This document shows positions 26,051-35,196 of a stretch of DNA of 64,000 bases, piece by piece (position 1 is the first letter of the stretch; each line of letters starts with the position of its first letter). A model generated the notes under the pieces. The model searched no databases. It saw only the letters and a list, made by a program, of their open reading frames with translations, and had not been told where the DNA came from. This stretch comes from Hymenobacter fodinae (lineage in GTDB: Bacteria > Bacteroidota > Bacteroidia > Cytophagales > Hymenobacteraceae). The translations under genes were made by a program, and so were the position numbers. Location of the stretch: positions 310,001 to 374,000 of the forward strand of contig NZ_SRLA01000001.1 of NCBI RefSeq assembly GCF_004745825.1, in the 5' to 3' direction.

Positions 26051-28504
26051 ATGTCCCAACGGTTGCTCTCTCTCCTGTCGGCAGCACACCCTAATGCTGC
26101 AAATCATTCGGTTTTTCCTCGGCCTGAGGGAAGAGCGCGGAGAAGTGGGGTCTATACCGCTCTGCTCGCTGCCACGCTGCTGGCCTCTTGCTCCGGCACC
26201 AAATACATACCCGAGGGTAGCAAGCTCTACACCGGCAGCACCGTCAAGGTAAAGTCCGATAGCGCCATCCCCAACGAGGCGGTCCTTACGACGGAGCTGG
26301 AAAGCGTGATTACGCCTAAACCCAACACCTCTTTCTTCGGAATTCGGCCTAAGTTGTACTTCTGGCACTTGGGCGAGGGCAAAACCAAAGGCCTGGGTAA
26401 GTGGCTGGCCAACAAGTACGGCGAGAAGCCCGTGCTGCTCAGTCAGGTAGACACCCAGAAGGTGAAGGGCCTGATGATTAACCGGCTCTACAATAATGGC
26501 TACTTCAAGCCTACCGTGCACAGTCAGGTAGATGTGCAAGGCCAGGCTGCCCACGTAAACTACACCGCCACGGTGGGCAAGCCCTATACCATCAAGGAGA
26601 TTTACTTCCCCGAAGGTGATTCTCTGCTGCCCCGGGCCGTGCGGGCCACCCAGCCGGCGTCGCTGCTGAAAGTAGGCGACCCATATAATCTGCAAACCTT
26701 CACCAATGAGCGTACCCGCATTGATGCGGCCCTCAAAAACCAAGGTTTCTACTACTTCGCCCCCGACTACATTCTGTTTCAGGTAGACAGCACGCTCAAC
26801 AACCAAGTGAATGTGTACTTGAAGGTGAAGGAGAAAACGCCCGAGCGCGCCGCTAAGCCCTACGTTCTTAACCGCGTGCGCCTCAACACCGACTACTCCC
26901 TCTCGGATACTACCCTGAGTGAGCGGCCTATTCTGTACAAGAAGTACCAGTACTTCCCTAGTGAGGACGTGTTCACGGCCAAGTCCATTACCAACGCCAC
27001 CTTCCTGTACCCCGACAGCGTGTACCGCCGCCGCCGGCAAGACCAGACCCTGAGCCGACTGATGAGCCTGGGCGTGTTCCGGTACGTGGACATTGGCTTC
27101 CGGCCCGCCCGCGCCAAGGCCGACTCGGCCGGCTACGGCTTCCTGAACTCCTACGTGCGCATGACACAAGTGCCCAAGAAGAGCATTCGGGCTGAGGTGC
27201 TGCTGGTGAGCAAGGAAAACGGGTTCGTGGGTCCGGGTTTCCAGGTGCAGTTTCGCAACCGCTCGGCCCTGCGCGGTGCCGAGCAGTTGGTGGTAAATGC
27301 TACCGGTTCGTTTGAAAACCAGACGCGCAGCAATGCCAACACCATCGGCCTGACTAGTTATGAGCTGGGGGTAGATGCCCAACTGCAGATTCCGCGCCTG
27401 ATTACGCCGCCTCTGCCGTTCCTGGACGTGCGCCTACCCAGCTCCGACTTCCAGCCCCGCACCTTTATTGGGGCGGGTGTAAAGCGTGTAGAACGGCGTC
27501 AAGCTTTCCAGCAGGACCTATTTAACCTGAACTACGGCTACACCTGGAAAACCAAGCTCACCAATGAGCAAACCCTGCGCCCCATTGATATTCAATACCT
27601 AAAGCTGGGCAATACTAGCAGGTCTTTTGATTCGTTGCTGGTGGACCGGCCGTTTCTGGCCAATTCCTTCCGGCAACAGTTTATTCTAGCCAGCTCTTAC
27701 CGCTACACGTACAATCAGCAAGCCCTGGAGCAGCGCCGCAACCAGGTGTACTTCAGTGGGGGCGTTGAGCTAGCCGGCAACCTGGCCTACCTGTTCAGCT
27801 CGCTCACCAATCAGAAGCAAGTAGAAACCGCTAGCGGCGACCAGGCCTACACGTTGGCTGGGCAGCAGTTTGCGCAATACACCAAGGTAGATCTGGAATT
27901 CCGCAATTACTTCCGGACCAGCGCTAACCCTACCAGCGGCAACAAAATTGCGACCCGCGTGCTCATTGGGGCGGGCCTGCCCTATAAAAACTCCTCGGTG
28001 CTGCCCTACCTAAAACAGTACGGTATTGGCGGCCCCAACAGCGTGCGAGCCTTCCCAGCGCGGGGCATTGGGCCGGGCACGTACCGTCCGCCCGTTTCCC
28101 GCGAGAACAGCTACTTCTACGATCAGGTAGGCGACCTGCGCTTTGAGGCCAACGCCGAATACCGCCAAGACCTGTTCCCGTATGTGAAGGGCGCCTTGTT
28201 TATTGATGCTGGCAACATTTGGCTCGTAAACCCCGACCCTAGCCGCCAGACAGTAGATGCTGAAGGCAACCCCGACGGTAAAAATGGGCAGTTCGGGTTC
28301 AACTCCTTCCTGAAAGAACTGGCCGTAGGTGCCGGCGCCGGTATCCGGATTGACGTGCAGTTCTTCGTGATTCGCCTCGATTATGCGTATCCGTTGCGGG
28401 TGCCGTATAACAACACGGAGGTAGTTCGGCCTGGCCTGAACTCATCATTCAACGTGCAGGACAATAAGGGCCGCCTCAACATTGCCATTGGTTACCCCTT
28501 CTAG
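26051..28504 (+). CDS. tamL: TamL: lipidated TamA/BamA-family (Omp85) outer-membrane protein
   Basis: Start set at 26051. Signal peptide with lipobox TLLASC, lipidated Cys at about residue 47. POTRA-like domains follow (GSKLYTGSTVKVKSDS; PYTIKEIYFPEGDSLL), then a C-terminal 16-strand Omp85 barrel with the family loop motif as GGPNSVRAF and an aromatic end (IAIGYPF). In Bacteroidota, TamA is replaced by this lipoprotein form, TamL, acting with TamB. Position directly after tamB supports an operon. The N-region of the signal peptide is long (~30 residues before the hydrophobic stretch). The stop TAG is part of a TAGGCCA heptamer. Function in envelope biogenesis is from family knowledge; the substrate set is unknown. 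Confidence 0.9.
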   Translation: MSQRLLSLLSAAHPNAANHSVFPRPEGRARRSGVYTALLAATLLASCSGTKYIPEGSKLYTGSTVKVKSDSAIPNEAVLTTELESVITPKPNTSFFGIRPKLYFWHLGEGKTKGLGKWLANKYGEKPVLLSQVDTQKVKGLMINRLYNNGYFKPTVHSQVDVQGQAAHVNYTATVGKPYTIKEIYFPEGDSLLPRAVRATQPASLLKVGDPYNLQTFTNERTRIDAALKNQGFYYFAPDYILFQVDSTLNNQVNVYLKVKEKTPERAAKPYVLNRVRLNTDYSLSDTTLSERPILYKKYQYFPSEDVFTAKSITNATFLYPDSVYRRRRQDQTLSRLMSLGVFRYVDIGFRPARAKADSAGYGFLNSYVRMTQVPKKSIRAEVLLVSKENGFVGPGFQVQFRNRSALRGAEQLVVNATGSFENQTRSNANTIGLTSYELGVDAQLQIPRLITPPLPFLDVRLPSSDFQPRTFIGAGVKRVERRQAFQQDLFNLNYGYTWKTKLTNEQTLRPIDIQYLKLGNTSRSFDSLLVDRPFLANSFRQQFILASSYRYTYNQQALEQRRNQVYFSGGVELAGNLAYLFSSLTNQKQVETASGDQAYTLAGQQFAQYTKVDLEFRNYFRTSANPTSGNKIATRVLIGAGLPYKNSSVLPYLKQYGIGGPNSVRAFPARGIGPGTYRPPVSRENSYFYDQVGDLRFEANAEYRQDLFPYVKGALFIDAGNIWLVNPDPSRQTVDAEGNPDGKNGQFGFNSFLKELAVGAGAGIRIDVQFFVIRLDYAYPLRVPYNNTEVVRPGLNSSFNVQDNKGRLNIAIGYPF

Positions 28505-28658
28505 GCCAGTCATAACCACGAGTGCTACGGCGCGTATAGGAAGGAAAGCTTGCTTGCACTGGCCTAGGCCATGCTAACCAAGCAGCGTAGTGGCCTAGTG
28601 TGGCCCGCGCCCCATACTTTTTCGCACCGCTGCTTCTCGGCAGCCCACCCTTTATCAT

Positions 28659-28910
28659 ATGGCAGATCAATCGCAGAAACCCGCCCCCCAAGAAGATAGC
28701 CAGCAGGCCACCAGCAACCAGCGCAAAGATGGCAACACGCCCGTAGGCATTCCGCGCCCAAGCCAGCAGCAGCTCGACTCCGAAGCCGGTGTGACCATGG
28801 GCGACAGCACCTACCACCTGCACAGCGCCGCCAAAGGCGACGAAGACTACATCAACGGCGACATGCACAAAGACGACAGCGTGCAAAAGCCCGAGCAAGA
28901 CAAGCTCTAA
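28659..28910 (+). CDS. Small hydrophilic, probably disordered protein, 83 aa
   Basis: Unrecognised family. It is rich in Gln, Asp, Lys and Ser, with no hydrophobic core, signal peptide or cysteine. The opening is MADQSQKPAPQEDSQQAT and the end DSVQKPEQDKL. Coding is supported by an ATG start, normal codon usage and a very strong hairpin terminator 44 bp after the stop. Composition resembles small stress-related or intrinsically disordered proteins seen in Bacteroidota, but no function can be assigned. It is probably a separate transcript from tamB-tamL, 154 bp downstream. Confidence 0.65.
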   Translation: MADQSQKPAPQEDSQQATSNQRKDGNTPVGIPRPSQQQLDSEAGVTMGDSTYHLHSAAKGDEDYINGDMHKDDSVQKPEQDKL

Positions 28911-28953
28911 GCCACTCCCTGAGTCCGGCAACCGGTATTTACACTACCTGGAC

Positions 28954-29016
28954 GGCCGCAAACATGCACAAAGCCGCGCCCCGCTATGGGGCGCGGCTTT
29001 GTGCATGTTTGCGGCC
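28954..29016 (+). terminator. 63-bp perfect inverted-repeat terminator
   Basis: Two perfectly complementary 29-bp arms (28954-28982 and 28988-29016) with a GCTAT loop. Core GCCGCGCCCC/GGGGCGCGGC. Far longer than needed for termination. Confidence 0.85.
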
Positions 29017-29127
29017 AAAGATTATTACACTGAAGCTGAACAGTAGTTGCCTAATAGTTGTATAAGAGAGTACCGCTATACCTATTGCAGCCACATAGCG
29101 GACCACAGGATTTACATCAGAAACCGC

Positions 29128-29550
29128 ATGCATCAACTCATTTACATGAGTACAGCTACAAGCCCGATGACGGATGAGGAGCTGCAGAAACTGTTAGAGC
29201 AGGCCCGGCTAAACAACGCCAAGTACGACATCACTGGGCTGCTGCTTTACCACGAGGGCCGCTTTATGCAACTGCTGGAGGGCCCCGCCGATGCCGTGCG
29301 CCGGGTGTATAGCTACATTGAGCAAGATGGGCGCCATACGGGCACCATTAAGCTGGCAGATAAGGACGTGGTAAAACGCAGCTTCCCGAGCTGGAGTATG
29401 GCGTTTTGGCCCGTTCGAAAGGAGGACCTAAGCAACGTTTCTGGCTTCCTGCTGCCCGAGCACATGCAACTGCCCGCCGAAGGCCTCAGCAGTGCCGATG
29501 CGCTCTTATTGAAAATCATGCAAGACCACATGCTGCGCAGCGACGTGTAG
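29128..29550 (+). CDS. Stand-alone BLUF-domain blue-light sensor
   Basis: 140 aa when started at 29128 (MHQLIYMSTAT), which matches the usual first BLUF strand; the frame is open further upstream to 29047, but those residues do not fit the family. BLUF hallmarks: flavin-facing Tyr in LIYMS, NN in LNNAKYDITGLLLYHEG, Gln in FMQLLEGP, and the SWSMAF Trp/Met region. These proteins bind FAD and change hydrogen bonding on blue light. No effector domain is fused, so signalling must go through a protein partner, not identifiable here. The gene faces the fdhF-like genes, separated by a perfect palindrome. Confidence 0.9.
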   Translation: MHQLIYMSTATSPMTDEELQKLLEQARLNNAKYDITGLLLYHEGRFMQLLEGPADAVRRVYSYIEQDGRHTGTIKLADKDVVKRSFPSWSMAFWPVRKEDLSNVSGFLLPEHMQLPAEGLSSADALLLKIMQDHMLRSDV

Positions 29551-29574
29551 GTAATAGACTGGCCTAGGCCACAC

Positions 29575-29628
29575 CCTATAACAGAGAAGGCCCCGCTACC
29601 ATGGTAGCGGGGCCTTCTCTGTTATAGG
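29575..29628. terminator. Loopless 54-bp perfect palindrome, bidirectional terminator
   Basis: 26-bp arms (29575-29600 and 29603-29628) meet at a central AT. Core AAGGCCCCGCTACC/GGTAGCGGGGCCTT. It sits between convergent BLUF and molybdoenzyme genes. Confidence 0.85.
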
Positions 29629-29663
29629 ATGTATGCTCCTGAAAAGTGGGGCGAAGAAGAGGC

Positions 29664-32216
29664 CTAGGCCTCTACTGCCAACCGGATACCCAGTGGGGCA
29701 CCTACCGTTTTGCGGGTGGGCTCAACGGTCACAATCACGTACTTGGAAGTAGGCGTGTTGCTGACCTTGGCTACACTGGCAATGGGCACCAGCGGGTTAG
29801 CCTCGGGGAAGTACGCCGATACGTTGCCGCGCGGAATGTCGTAGGGTACGGCCACAAACTTCTCCACGGTGCGCTTTTCGCCTTTGAAGTGACTGGTGAT
29901 ATCGATGAGGTCTTTCGCCTTGATGCCCCGGTCGGCCATGTCTTCGCGGTTCATGAACAACACGCGCCGCTCACCGTGTATACCCCGGTACCGGTCGTTG
30001 TAATCGTAAATGGTGGTGTTGAACTGGTCGTGGCTGCGCACGGTCATCAGGATCAACTGATCAGGCTCTAGGGTGTACTTCTCCAGCTCGGTGGTGGTGA
30101 AGTTGGCCTTGCCGTTCTTGGTGGTAAACTTCCGCTCCCGTGGGCCATTGGGCAGGTAGAAACCGCCAGGGCGGCGCAGCTTCTCATTGAAGTTCTCGAA
30201 GCCCGGAATAACGCGCGAGATATGGTCACGGATGACGTCGTAGTTCTCCGTCATGGCTACCCAGTCAGCAATGTTAGTCCGTTCACCAAGGGTAGCAATG
30301 GCCACCCCGGCCAAGATGGCTACTTCGCTCATCATCTGGCCTTCTAGGGGTACCAGCACGCCTTTGTTCTGGCTTACCACGCCCATGGAGTTCTCGCAGG
30401 AAGTCATTTGGTGGCCTGAACGCTGCATATCCACATCGGCGTGCGTGAAGCAGGGCAGCAGCAGGCTGGTTTCGCCGGTGGTGAGGTGGCCGCGGTTGAG
30501 CTTAGTGCCCACAAACACGGTCAGCTTCTGCTTGCGCATGCCCTCGGCAATTACCTCGGTATCGGGTCCAGCGGCCAGTAGGTTGCCCCCCAAGCTGAAG
30601 AACACCTTGGTCTTACCCTTATACATAGCTTTTATGGCCTCTACGGTGTCGTAGCCGTGCTCGTAAGGGGGCTGGAAGTTGAACTCCTTGCCTAGGGCGT
30701 CTTGGAACTCCTTGGTTGGCTGTTCCCAGATGCCCATGGTCCGGTCGCCCTGCACGTTGGAGTGGCCCCGCACCGGGCAAGTGCCCGCGCCAGGCTTACC
30801 AATGGCGCCCTTCATGAGCTGCAGGTTTACAATCTCCTGAATGGTTTGCACACCCTGACGCTGCTGAGTTACGCCCATGGCCCAGCAGGTAATGATTTTC
30901 TTTTTGTTGGCAATAAGGTTGGCGGCTTCTAGCAACTGGGCGCGGGTAATGCCGCTCAGCTCCTCAATGTCCTCCCAGCTGGTGTTGCGGATGTTCTGCT
31001 CGAACGATTCGAAGCCCGTAGTGTATTTGGCAATAAACTCGTGGTCTACTACCTGGCCGGGGTTGCGGTCTTCGGCCTCAAACAAGTGCTTCATGATGCC
31101 GCGCAGCAGGGCCATGTCGCCATCTACGCGCACTTGCAGGAAGATGTCCGTAATCTGCGTGCCGTCGCCAAGCAGGGCGCCCAAGGCCTTCAGCGGGTTC
31201 ATGAAGTCCTGGGGGTTCTTGAAGTGGTTGAGACCAGCTTCCAGCAGTGGGTTCACGCTGATGATCTTGGCCCCGTTGCGCTTCGCCTTCTGCAGGGCCG
31301 TGAGCATGCGCGGGTGGTTGGTGCCGGGGTTCTGCCCGATGATCAGGATTACCTCAGCCTCATAAATATCGTTCAGCGTTACTGAGCCCTTGCCTAGGCC
31401 TAGCGTGGGGCTAAGGGCGGCGCCGCTGCTCTCGTGGCACATGTTGGAGCAGTCAGGTAGGTTGTTGGTACCGAACTGCTTGGCAAACAGCTGGAACAGG
31501 AAGGCGGGCTCGTTGGGCACCTTGCCCGAGGTGTAGAACACGGCCTCGTTGGGTGAGTCCAGCGCATTCAACTCCCGACCAATAATCTGGAACGCTTCCG
31601 ACCACTCAATGGGCGAGTAGTGGTTGTCGCCGGGGCGCTTTACCAGCGGGTGCGTGAGGCGGCCGGCGTTGTTCTGGTCACGGTCGGTCATTTTGGAGAG
31701 CTCGGCCAGGCTGTGCTTAGCGAAGAACTCGGGACCGGCGGCTTTGTCGTCGGCGTCAGAAGCAGTGGCTTTGGCGCCGTTCTCGCAGAACTCGGCCACG
31801 GAGCGGTGGTCGTCTGGGTCGGGCCAGGCGCAGCTCGAGCAGTCAAACCCATCCTTCTGGTTCATCTTCAGCAGGCCACGGGTGCCGCGGTTCACACCAC
31901 CCTCCGACCAGCTAAACTCCATAGATTTAATAACGGCCGTAACGCCCGCCGCTACTTTAGCCCGCTCCTCCAATTGTAGGCCAGTCAGCTCCTCTGGGGG
32001 CTGGGCCAGAATGGGGTGCAAGTACTTTGCATTGGCCACGTCGGGGGCCGGGATGTTGCTTTGGTCGCGGTCCATTTGCGGGTCGGGGCGGTAGTGGTCG
32101 TTGGTCGGAGCCGTGCCCTGGTCAGGCCGCTCGCCGCTTTTCGGAACGTTGGCTTCAGCGCCTTGCTGCTCGGTTTTACCAGCGTTGCTGGGATCTTCGG
32201 TGGGGGACTTTTCCAT
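29664..32216 (-). CDS. FdhF/YdeP-family molybdopterin oxidoreductase, copy 1
   Basis: 850 aa. Single-polypeptide bis-MGD oxidoreductase of the formate-dehydrogenase-alpha-like (YdeP) group. Iron-sulfur region FDCSSCAWPDPDDHRSVAEF (~residue 125) with a nearby second Cys (FCENGAKA). The Mo-ligand region is SNMCHESSGAAL (~259), with Cys where formate dehydrogenases carry Cys or selenocysteine, followed by the conserved His. MGD contacts appear in IIGQNPGTNHPRM, PVRGHSNVQGDRTMG and the C-terminal SHDQFNTTIYDYNDRYRG. No Tat signal, so cytosolic. The true substrate of the family is unsettled (proposed roles include formate-linked reduction and acid resistance). FdhD and the Mo-cofactor genes nearby support its maturation. 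A close paralogue lies immediately upstream. Confidence 0.9.
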   Translation of the reverse strand: MEKSPTEDPSNAGKTEQQGAEANVPKSGERPDQGTAPTNDHYRPDPQMDRDQSNIPAPDVANAKYLHPILAQPPEELTGLQLEERAKVAAGVTAVIKSMEFSWSEGGVNRGTRGLLKMNQKDGFDCSSCAWPDPDDHRSVAEFCENGAKATASDADDKAAGPEFFAKHSLAELSKMTDRDQNNAGRLTHPLVKRPGDNHYSPIEWSEAFQIIGRELNALDSPNEAVFYTSGKVPNEPAFLFQLFAKQFGTNNLPDCSNMCHESSGAALSPTLGLGKGSVTLNDIYEAEVILIIGQNPGTNHPRMLTALQKAKRNGAKIISVNPLLEAGLNHFKNPQDFMNPLKALGALLGDGTQITDIFLQVRVDGDMALLRGIMKHLFEAEDRNPGQVVDHEFIAKYTTGFESFEQNIRNTSWEDIEELSGITRAQLLEAANLIANKKKIITCWAMGVTQQRQGVQTIQEIVNLQLMKGAIGKPGAGTCPVRGHSNVQGDRTMGIWEQPTKEFQDALGKEFNFQPPYEHGYDTVEAIKAMYKGKTKVFFSLGGNLLAAGPDTEVIAEGMRKQKLTVFVGTKLNRGHLTTGETSLLLPCFTHADVDMQRSGHQMTSCENSMGVVSQNKGVLVPLEGQMMSEVAILAGVAIATLGERTNIADWVAMTENYDVIRDHISRVIPGFENFNEKLRRPGGFYLPNGPRERKFTTKNGKANFTTTELEKYTLEPDQLILMTVRSHDQFNTTIYDYNDRYRGIHGERRVLFMNREDMADRGIKAKDLIDITSHFKGEKRTVEKFVAVPYDIPRGNVSAYFPEANPLVPIASVAKVSNTPTSKYVIVTVEPTRKTVGAPLGIRLAVEA

Positions 32217-32533
32217 GGCAGACAGAACATATTAAGTAGAAAGCGACAAGCTCACCGGTGGGCATGGCTGGACGCTCGCTTGTGTGGAGTAAATCAAGGT
32301 ACCAGCCTGCTGGCCGGCAAGGAGGTCGTCGATGCGTATTAGTACCGGACGGCTCTAAACGCAGGAAAAACCGAAGCAAAACCGGCGCTAGGCCACTACA
32401 AAAAGAATCAACGGCAGCTCACCTTATAATAAGCGGTGAACTGAACAATGGTTTGAGATTCAGACGAAGAAGTAAGGGACGAGGTTGCCAGAGCAGCCAC
32501 ATTAATGCGTTTAACCAGGGGCTGATACCCAGA
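32217..32533. other. Gap between the two molybdoenzyme genes
   Basis: About 320 bp of leader or promoter sequence for copy 1. Contents seen: one TAGGCCA heptamer (32389) and the 20-nt motif at 32447-32466 that recurs upstream of DUF7009. No ORF and no clear -7 box. Confidence 0.5.
32447..32466 (-). promoter_or_regulatory. 20-nt motif shared with the DUF7009 upstream region, copy 1
   Basis: Plus-strand AATGGTTTGAGATTCAGACG matches AATGGTATGAGATTCAGACG at 35528-35547 in 19 of 20 positions. Both lie upstream (minus strand) of a molybdoenzyme unit. Regulatory element or duplication scar; not resolved. Confidence 0.35.
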
Positions 32534-32575
32534 CAGCAAAAAGCCCGACTGTGAGTACAGTCGGGCTTTTTGGTG
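32534..32575 (-). terminator. Terminator of molybdoenzyme copy 2
   Basis: AAAAAGCCCGACTGT pairs with ACAGTCGGGCTTTTT around a 4-nt loop, 18 bp past the stop at 32593. It isolates the two paralogues transcriptionally, so copy 1 needs its own promoter. Confidence 0.9.
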
Positions 32576-32592
32576 ATAAGCTTTGCGGGAAG

Positions 32593-35151
32593 CTAGGCCG
32601 GTACGGCTACCTGCTTGGAGGTTGGAATGCGGGTGCCAATGGGCAGCTCTATGGGGGCCACCGTCACAATCACGAACTTAGAAGTAGGCGTGTTGCTCTT
32701 GTAGGCCACTGACCCGATGGGCACCAGTACGTTACCCTCGGGGAAGTACACGGCGCAGTTGCCCTTCGGAATGTCGTAGGGAATAGCAATGAACTTCTCA
32801 GCGTGGCGCTCCTGGCCTTCAAAGTGGCTGGTAATATTTACTAGGCCTCTGTCCTGAATCCCGCGCTCAGCCATATCCTCGGGGTGCAGAAAGATGACCC
32901 GCCGCTCGCCGTGTACGCCGCGGTAGCGGTCGTTGTAGTCGTACACGGTGGTGTTGAACTGGTCATGCGAGCGAATAGTCATCAGCACCAGTTGGCCAGG
33001 CTCCAGCACGTGCTTTTCTAGGGGCGTGCTGGTGAAGTTTGCCTTGGCGTTTTCAGTGGTGAAGTTCCGCTCCCGGGGGCCATTGGGCAGGTAGAACCCG
33101 CCGGGGTGGCGCACCTTGGTATTAAACTCCTCAAAGCCCGGAATAGTACGGGCAATGTAGTCCCGAATCAGGTCATAGTTCTCAGTGCAGCCCACCCAGT
33201 CCACGGTGCTCCGGTCGCCGAGGGTAGCAATGGCAATGCCGCACACAATGGCTACTTCGCTCAGCATCTGGTCAGAAATGGGGTCAAGAACGCCTTTGCT
33301 CATGCTCACTACGCCCATGGAGTTCTCGCAGGTCATAAACTGCTGCCCCGATTTCTGCATGTCGATGTCGATGCGGGTTTTGCAGGGCAGCAGCAGGGCC
33401 ATTTCGCCGTTTACGAGGTGGCTGCGGTTGAGCTTGGGCGTTACATGTACCGAGAGGCGCAGCTTGCGCATGCCTTCCGCTACAAACTCCGTATCGGAGC
33501 AGGCCGAGAGCATGTTGCCGCCCATAGCCATGAATACCTTGACGTTGCCGTCGTGCAAGGCCTTAACTGCCTCCACCACGTCAAAGCCATACTCTCGCGG
33601 CGAGGTGAAGCTAAACTCCTTGTCTAGGGAAGCCAGGAACGTTTCGGTGGGCCGCTCCCAGATGCCCATGGTCCGGTCGCCCTGCACGTTGGAGTGGCCC
33701 CGTACCGGGCACAGGCCCCCGCCAGGGATACCCACGGCCCCCTTCATGAAGTGCATGTTCACAATCTCCTGGATGGTGTACACGCCATTTTTCTGCTGGG
33801 TGAGGCCCATGGCCCAGCACGTGATGATTTTCTTGTGGCGGGCAATCAGGCTCGCGGCTTCCTGAATCTGCGCCTTGGTGATGCCACTGGCTTCCTCAAT
33901 ATCGGCCCAGTTAGTGTTGTTCAGCGTTTCTACTAGCTCGGGGTAGCCTGTGGTGTAGTCCCGGATAAACTCTTGGTCGAGGACCTGGCCGGGGTTGAGG
34001 GCTTCCGCCTCCAGCAGGCATTTCAGCAGCCCACGCATTACCAGCTGGTCGCTGTTGATGCGCACCTGTAGGTAGATGTCGGTGATGGGGGTACCGTCGC
34101 CGAGCAAAGTGCCCAGGGCCTTCAGCGGGTTCATGAAGTCCTGGGGGTTCTTGAAGTGCAGCAGCCCGGCTTCGTGCAAGGGGTTGATGCTGATGATTTT
34201 GGCTCCGTTCTTTTTGGCTTTCTGCAAAGCCGTAAGCATGCGCGGGTGGTTAGTGCCCGGGTTCTGTCCAATGATCAGGATTACCTCGGCCTCGTACATG
34301 TCATTGAGCGTCACTGAGCCCTTGCCTAGGCCAGTGGTGTTGCTCAAGGCCGCGCCGCTGCTCTCGTGACACATGTTGGAGCAGTCGGGCAGGTTGTTGG
34401 TGCCGAACTGCCGCACGAAGAGCTGGTACAAGTAGGCTGGCTCGTTGGGTACCTTGCCTGAGGTGTAGAAAATAGCCTCGTTCGGGGACTGCAGCGCATT
34501 GAGTTCATCAGCCACCAGCTGGAAGGCTTCGGGCCAGGAGATGGGCGTGTAGTGAGAGGCACCGGGCCGCAATACCATAGGGTGCGTAATGCGGCCGGCG
34601 TTGTTCAGGTCGCGGTCCGTCATTCGTGACATGTCGGCCAGGCTGTGCTTGGCGAAGAACTCGGGGCCTACCGGGTCCGATTGGGCGTCGGAGGTGGTGG
34701 CTTTGGCGCCGTTCTCGCAGAACTCGGCTACGGAGCGGTGGTCGTCGGGGTCGGGCCAGGCGCAGCTCGAGCAATCAAACCCATCCTTCTGGTTCATCTT
34801 CAGCAACGCGTGCGTACCGCGCACCGGGCCCTCGTAGTCAAAAGCAAACGCTCCTGATTTTAGCACGGCCGTTATTCCGGCTGCTACTTTGGCCGGCTTG
34901 GTCAGCTTTAGGCCAGTAAACTCTTCCGGCGGCTGAGCCAGAATAGGGTACTTGTGCTTGGCCCCCAAGGTATCGGGTGCTTCCATTTTCCGCTCATCCA
35001 GGGATTTACGGTCGGGAGAAGTGCTCCAGTTGTCGCTGGTGGGGGCAGTGCCCTGGTCGGGACGCTCACCGCTTTTCGGCACATTGGCTTCAGCACCTTG
35101 CTGCTCGGTTTTGCCGGCTTGGTTAGGATCGTACGCGGGAGATTTATCCAT
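32593..35151 (-). CDS. FdhF/YdeP-family molybdopterin oxidoreductase, copy 2
   Basis: 852 aa from the start at 35151 (MDKSPAYDPNQAGKTEQQ), chosen because copy 1 begins MEKSPTEDPSNAGKTEQQ; an upstream ATG at 35172 adds seven residues. Same landmarks as copy 1: FDCSSCAWPDPDDHRSVAEF, SNMCHESSGAALS, IIGQNPGTNHPRM and RGHSNVQGDRTMG. The proteins align end to end and look well over half identical, diverging most in the first 120 residues and in surface loops. Divergence with full conservation of cofactor residues suggests two working enzymes with different substrates or conditions, not a decaying duplicate. Expressed downstream of DUF7009 (46-bp gap), likely one operon. Confidence 0.9.
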   Translation of the reverse strand: MDKSPAYDPNQAGKTEQQGAEANVPKSGERPDQGTAPTSDNWSTSPDRKSLDERKMEAPDTLGAKHKYPILAQPPEEFTGLKLTKPAKVAAGITAVLKSGAFAFDYEGPVRGTHALLKMNQKDGFDCSSCAWPDPDDHRSVAEFCENGAKATTSDAQSDPVGPEFFAKHSLADMSRMTDRDLNNAGRITHPMVLRPGASHYTPISWPEAFQLVADELNALQSPNEAIFYTSGKVPNEPAYLYQLFVRQFGTNNLPDCSNMCHESSGAALSNTTGLGKGSVTLNDMYEAEVILIIGQNPGTNHPRMLTALQKAKKNGAKIISINPLHEAGLLHFKNPQDFMNPLKALGTLLGDGTPITDIYLQVRINSDQLVMRGLLKCLLEAEALNPGQVLDQEFIRDYTTGYPELVETLNNTNWADIEEASGITKAQIQEAASLIARHKKIITCWAMGLTQQKNGVYTIQEIVNMHFMKGAVGIPGGGLCPVRGHSNVQGDRTMGIWERPTETFLASLDKEFSFTSPREYGFDVVEAVKALHDGNVKVFMAMGGNMLSACSDTEFVAEGMRKLRLSVHVTPKLNRSHLVNGEMALLLPCKTRIDIDMQKSGQQFMTCENSMGVVSMSKGVLDPISDQMLSEVAIVCGIAIATLGDRSTVDWVGCTENYDLIRDYIARTIPGFEEFNTKVRHPGGFYLPNGPRERNFTTENAKANFTSTPLEKHVLEPGQLVLMTIRSHDQFNTTVYDYNDRYRGVHGERRVIFLHPEDMAERGIQDRGLVNITSHFEGQERHAEKFIAIPYDIPKGNCAVYFPEGNVLVPIGSVAYKSNTPTSKFVIVTVAPIELPIGTRIPTSKQVAVPA

Positions 35152-35196
35152 GACTCGAAATGGACAGGGCAAATAAGGGTGGGGCGGAAATGGGCG

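Noticed and set aside
26015..27382. 455-aa minus-strand ORF
   Set aside because: Antisense to the clearly recognised tamL gene; composition is that of a GC-rich shadow frame.
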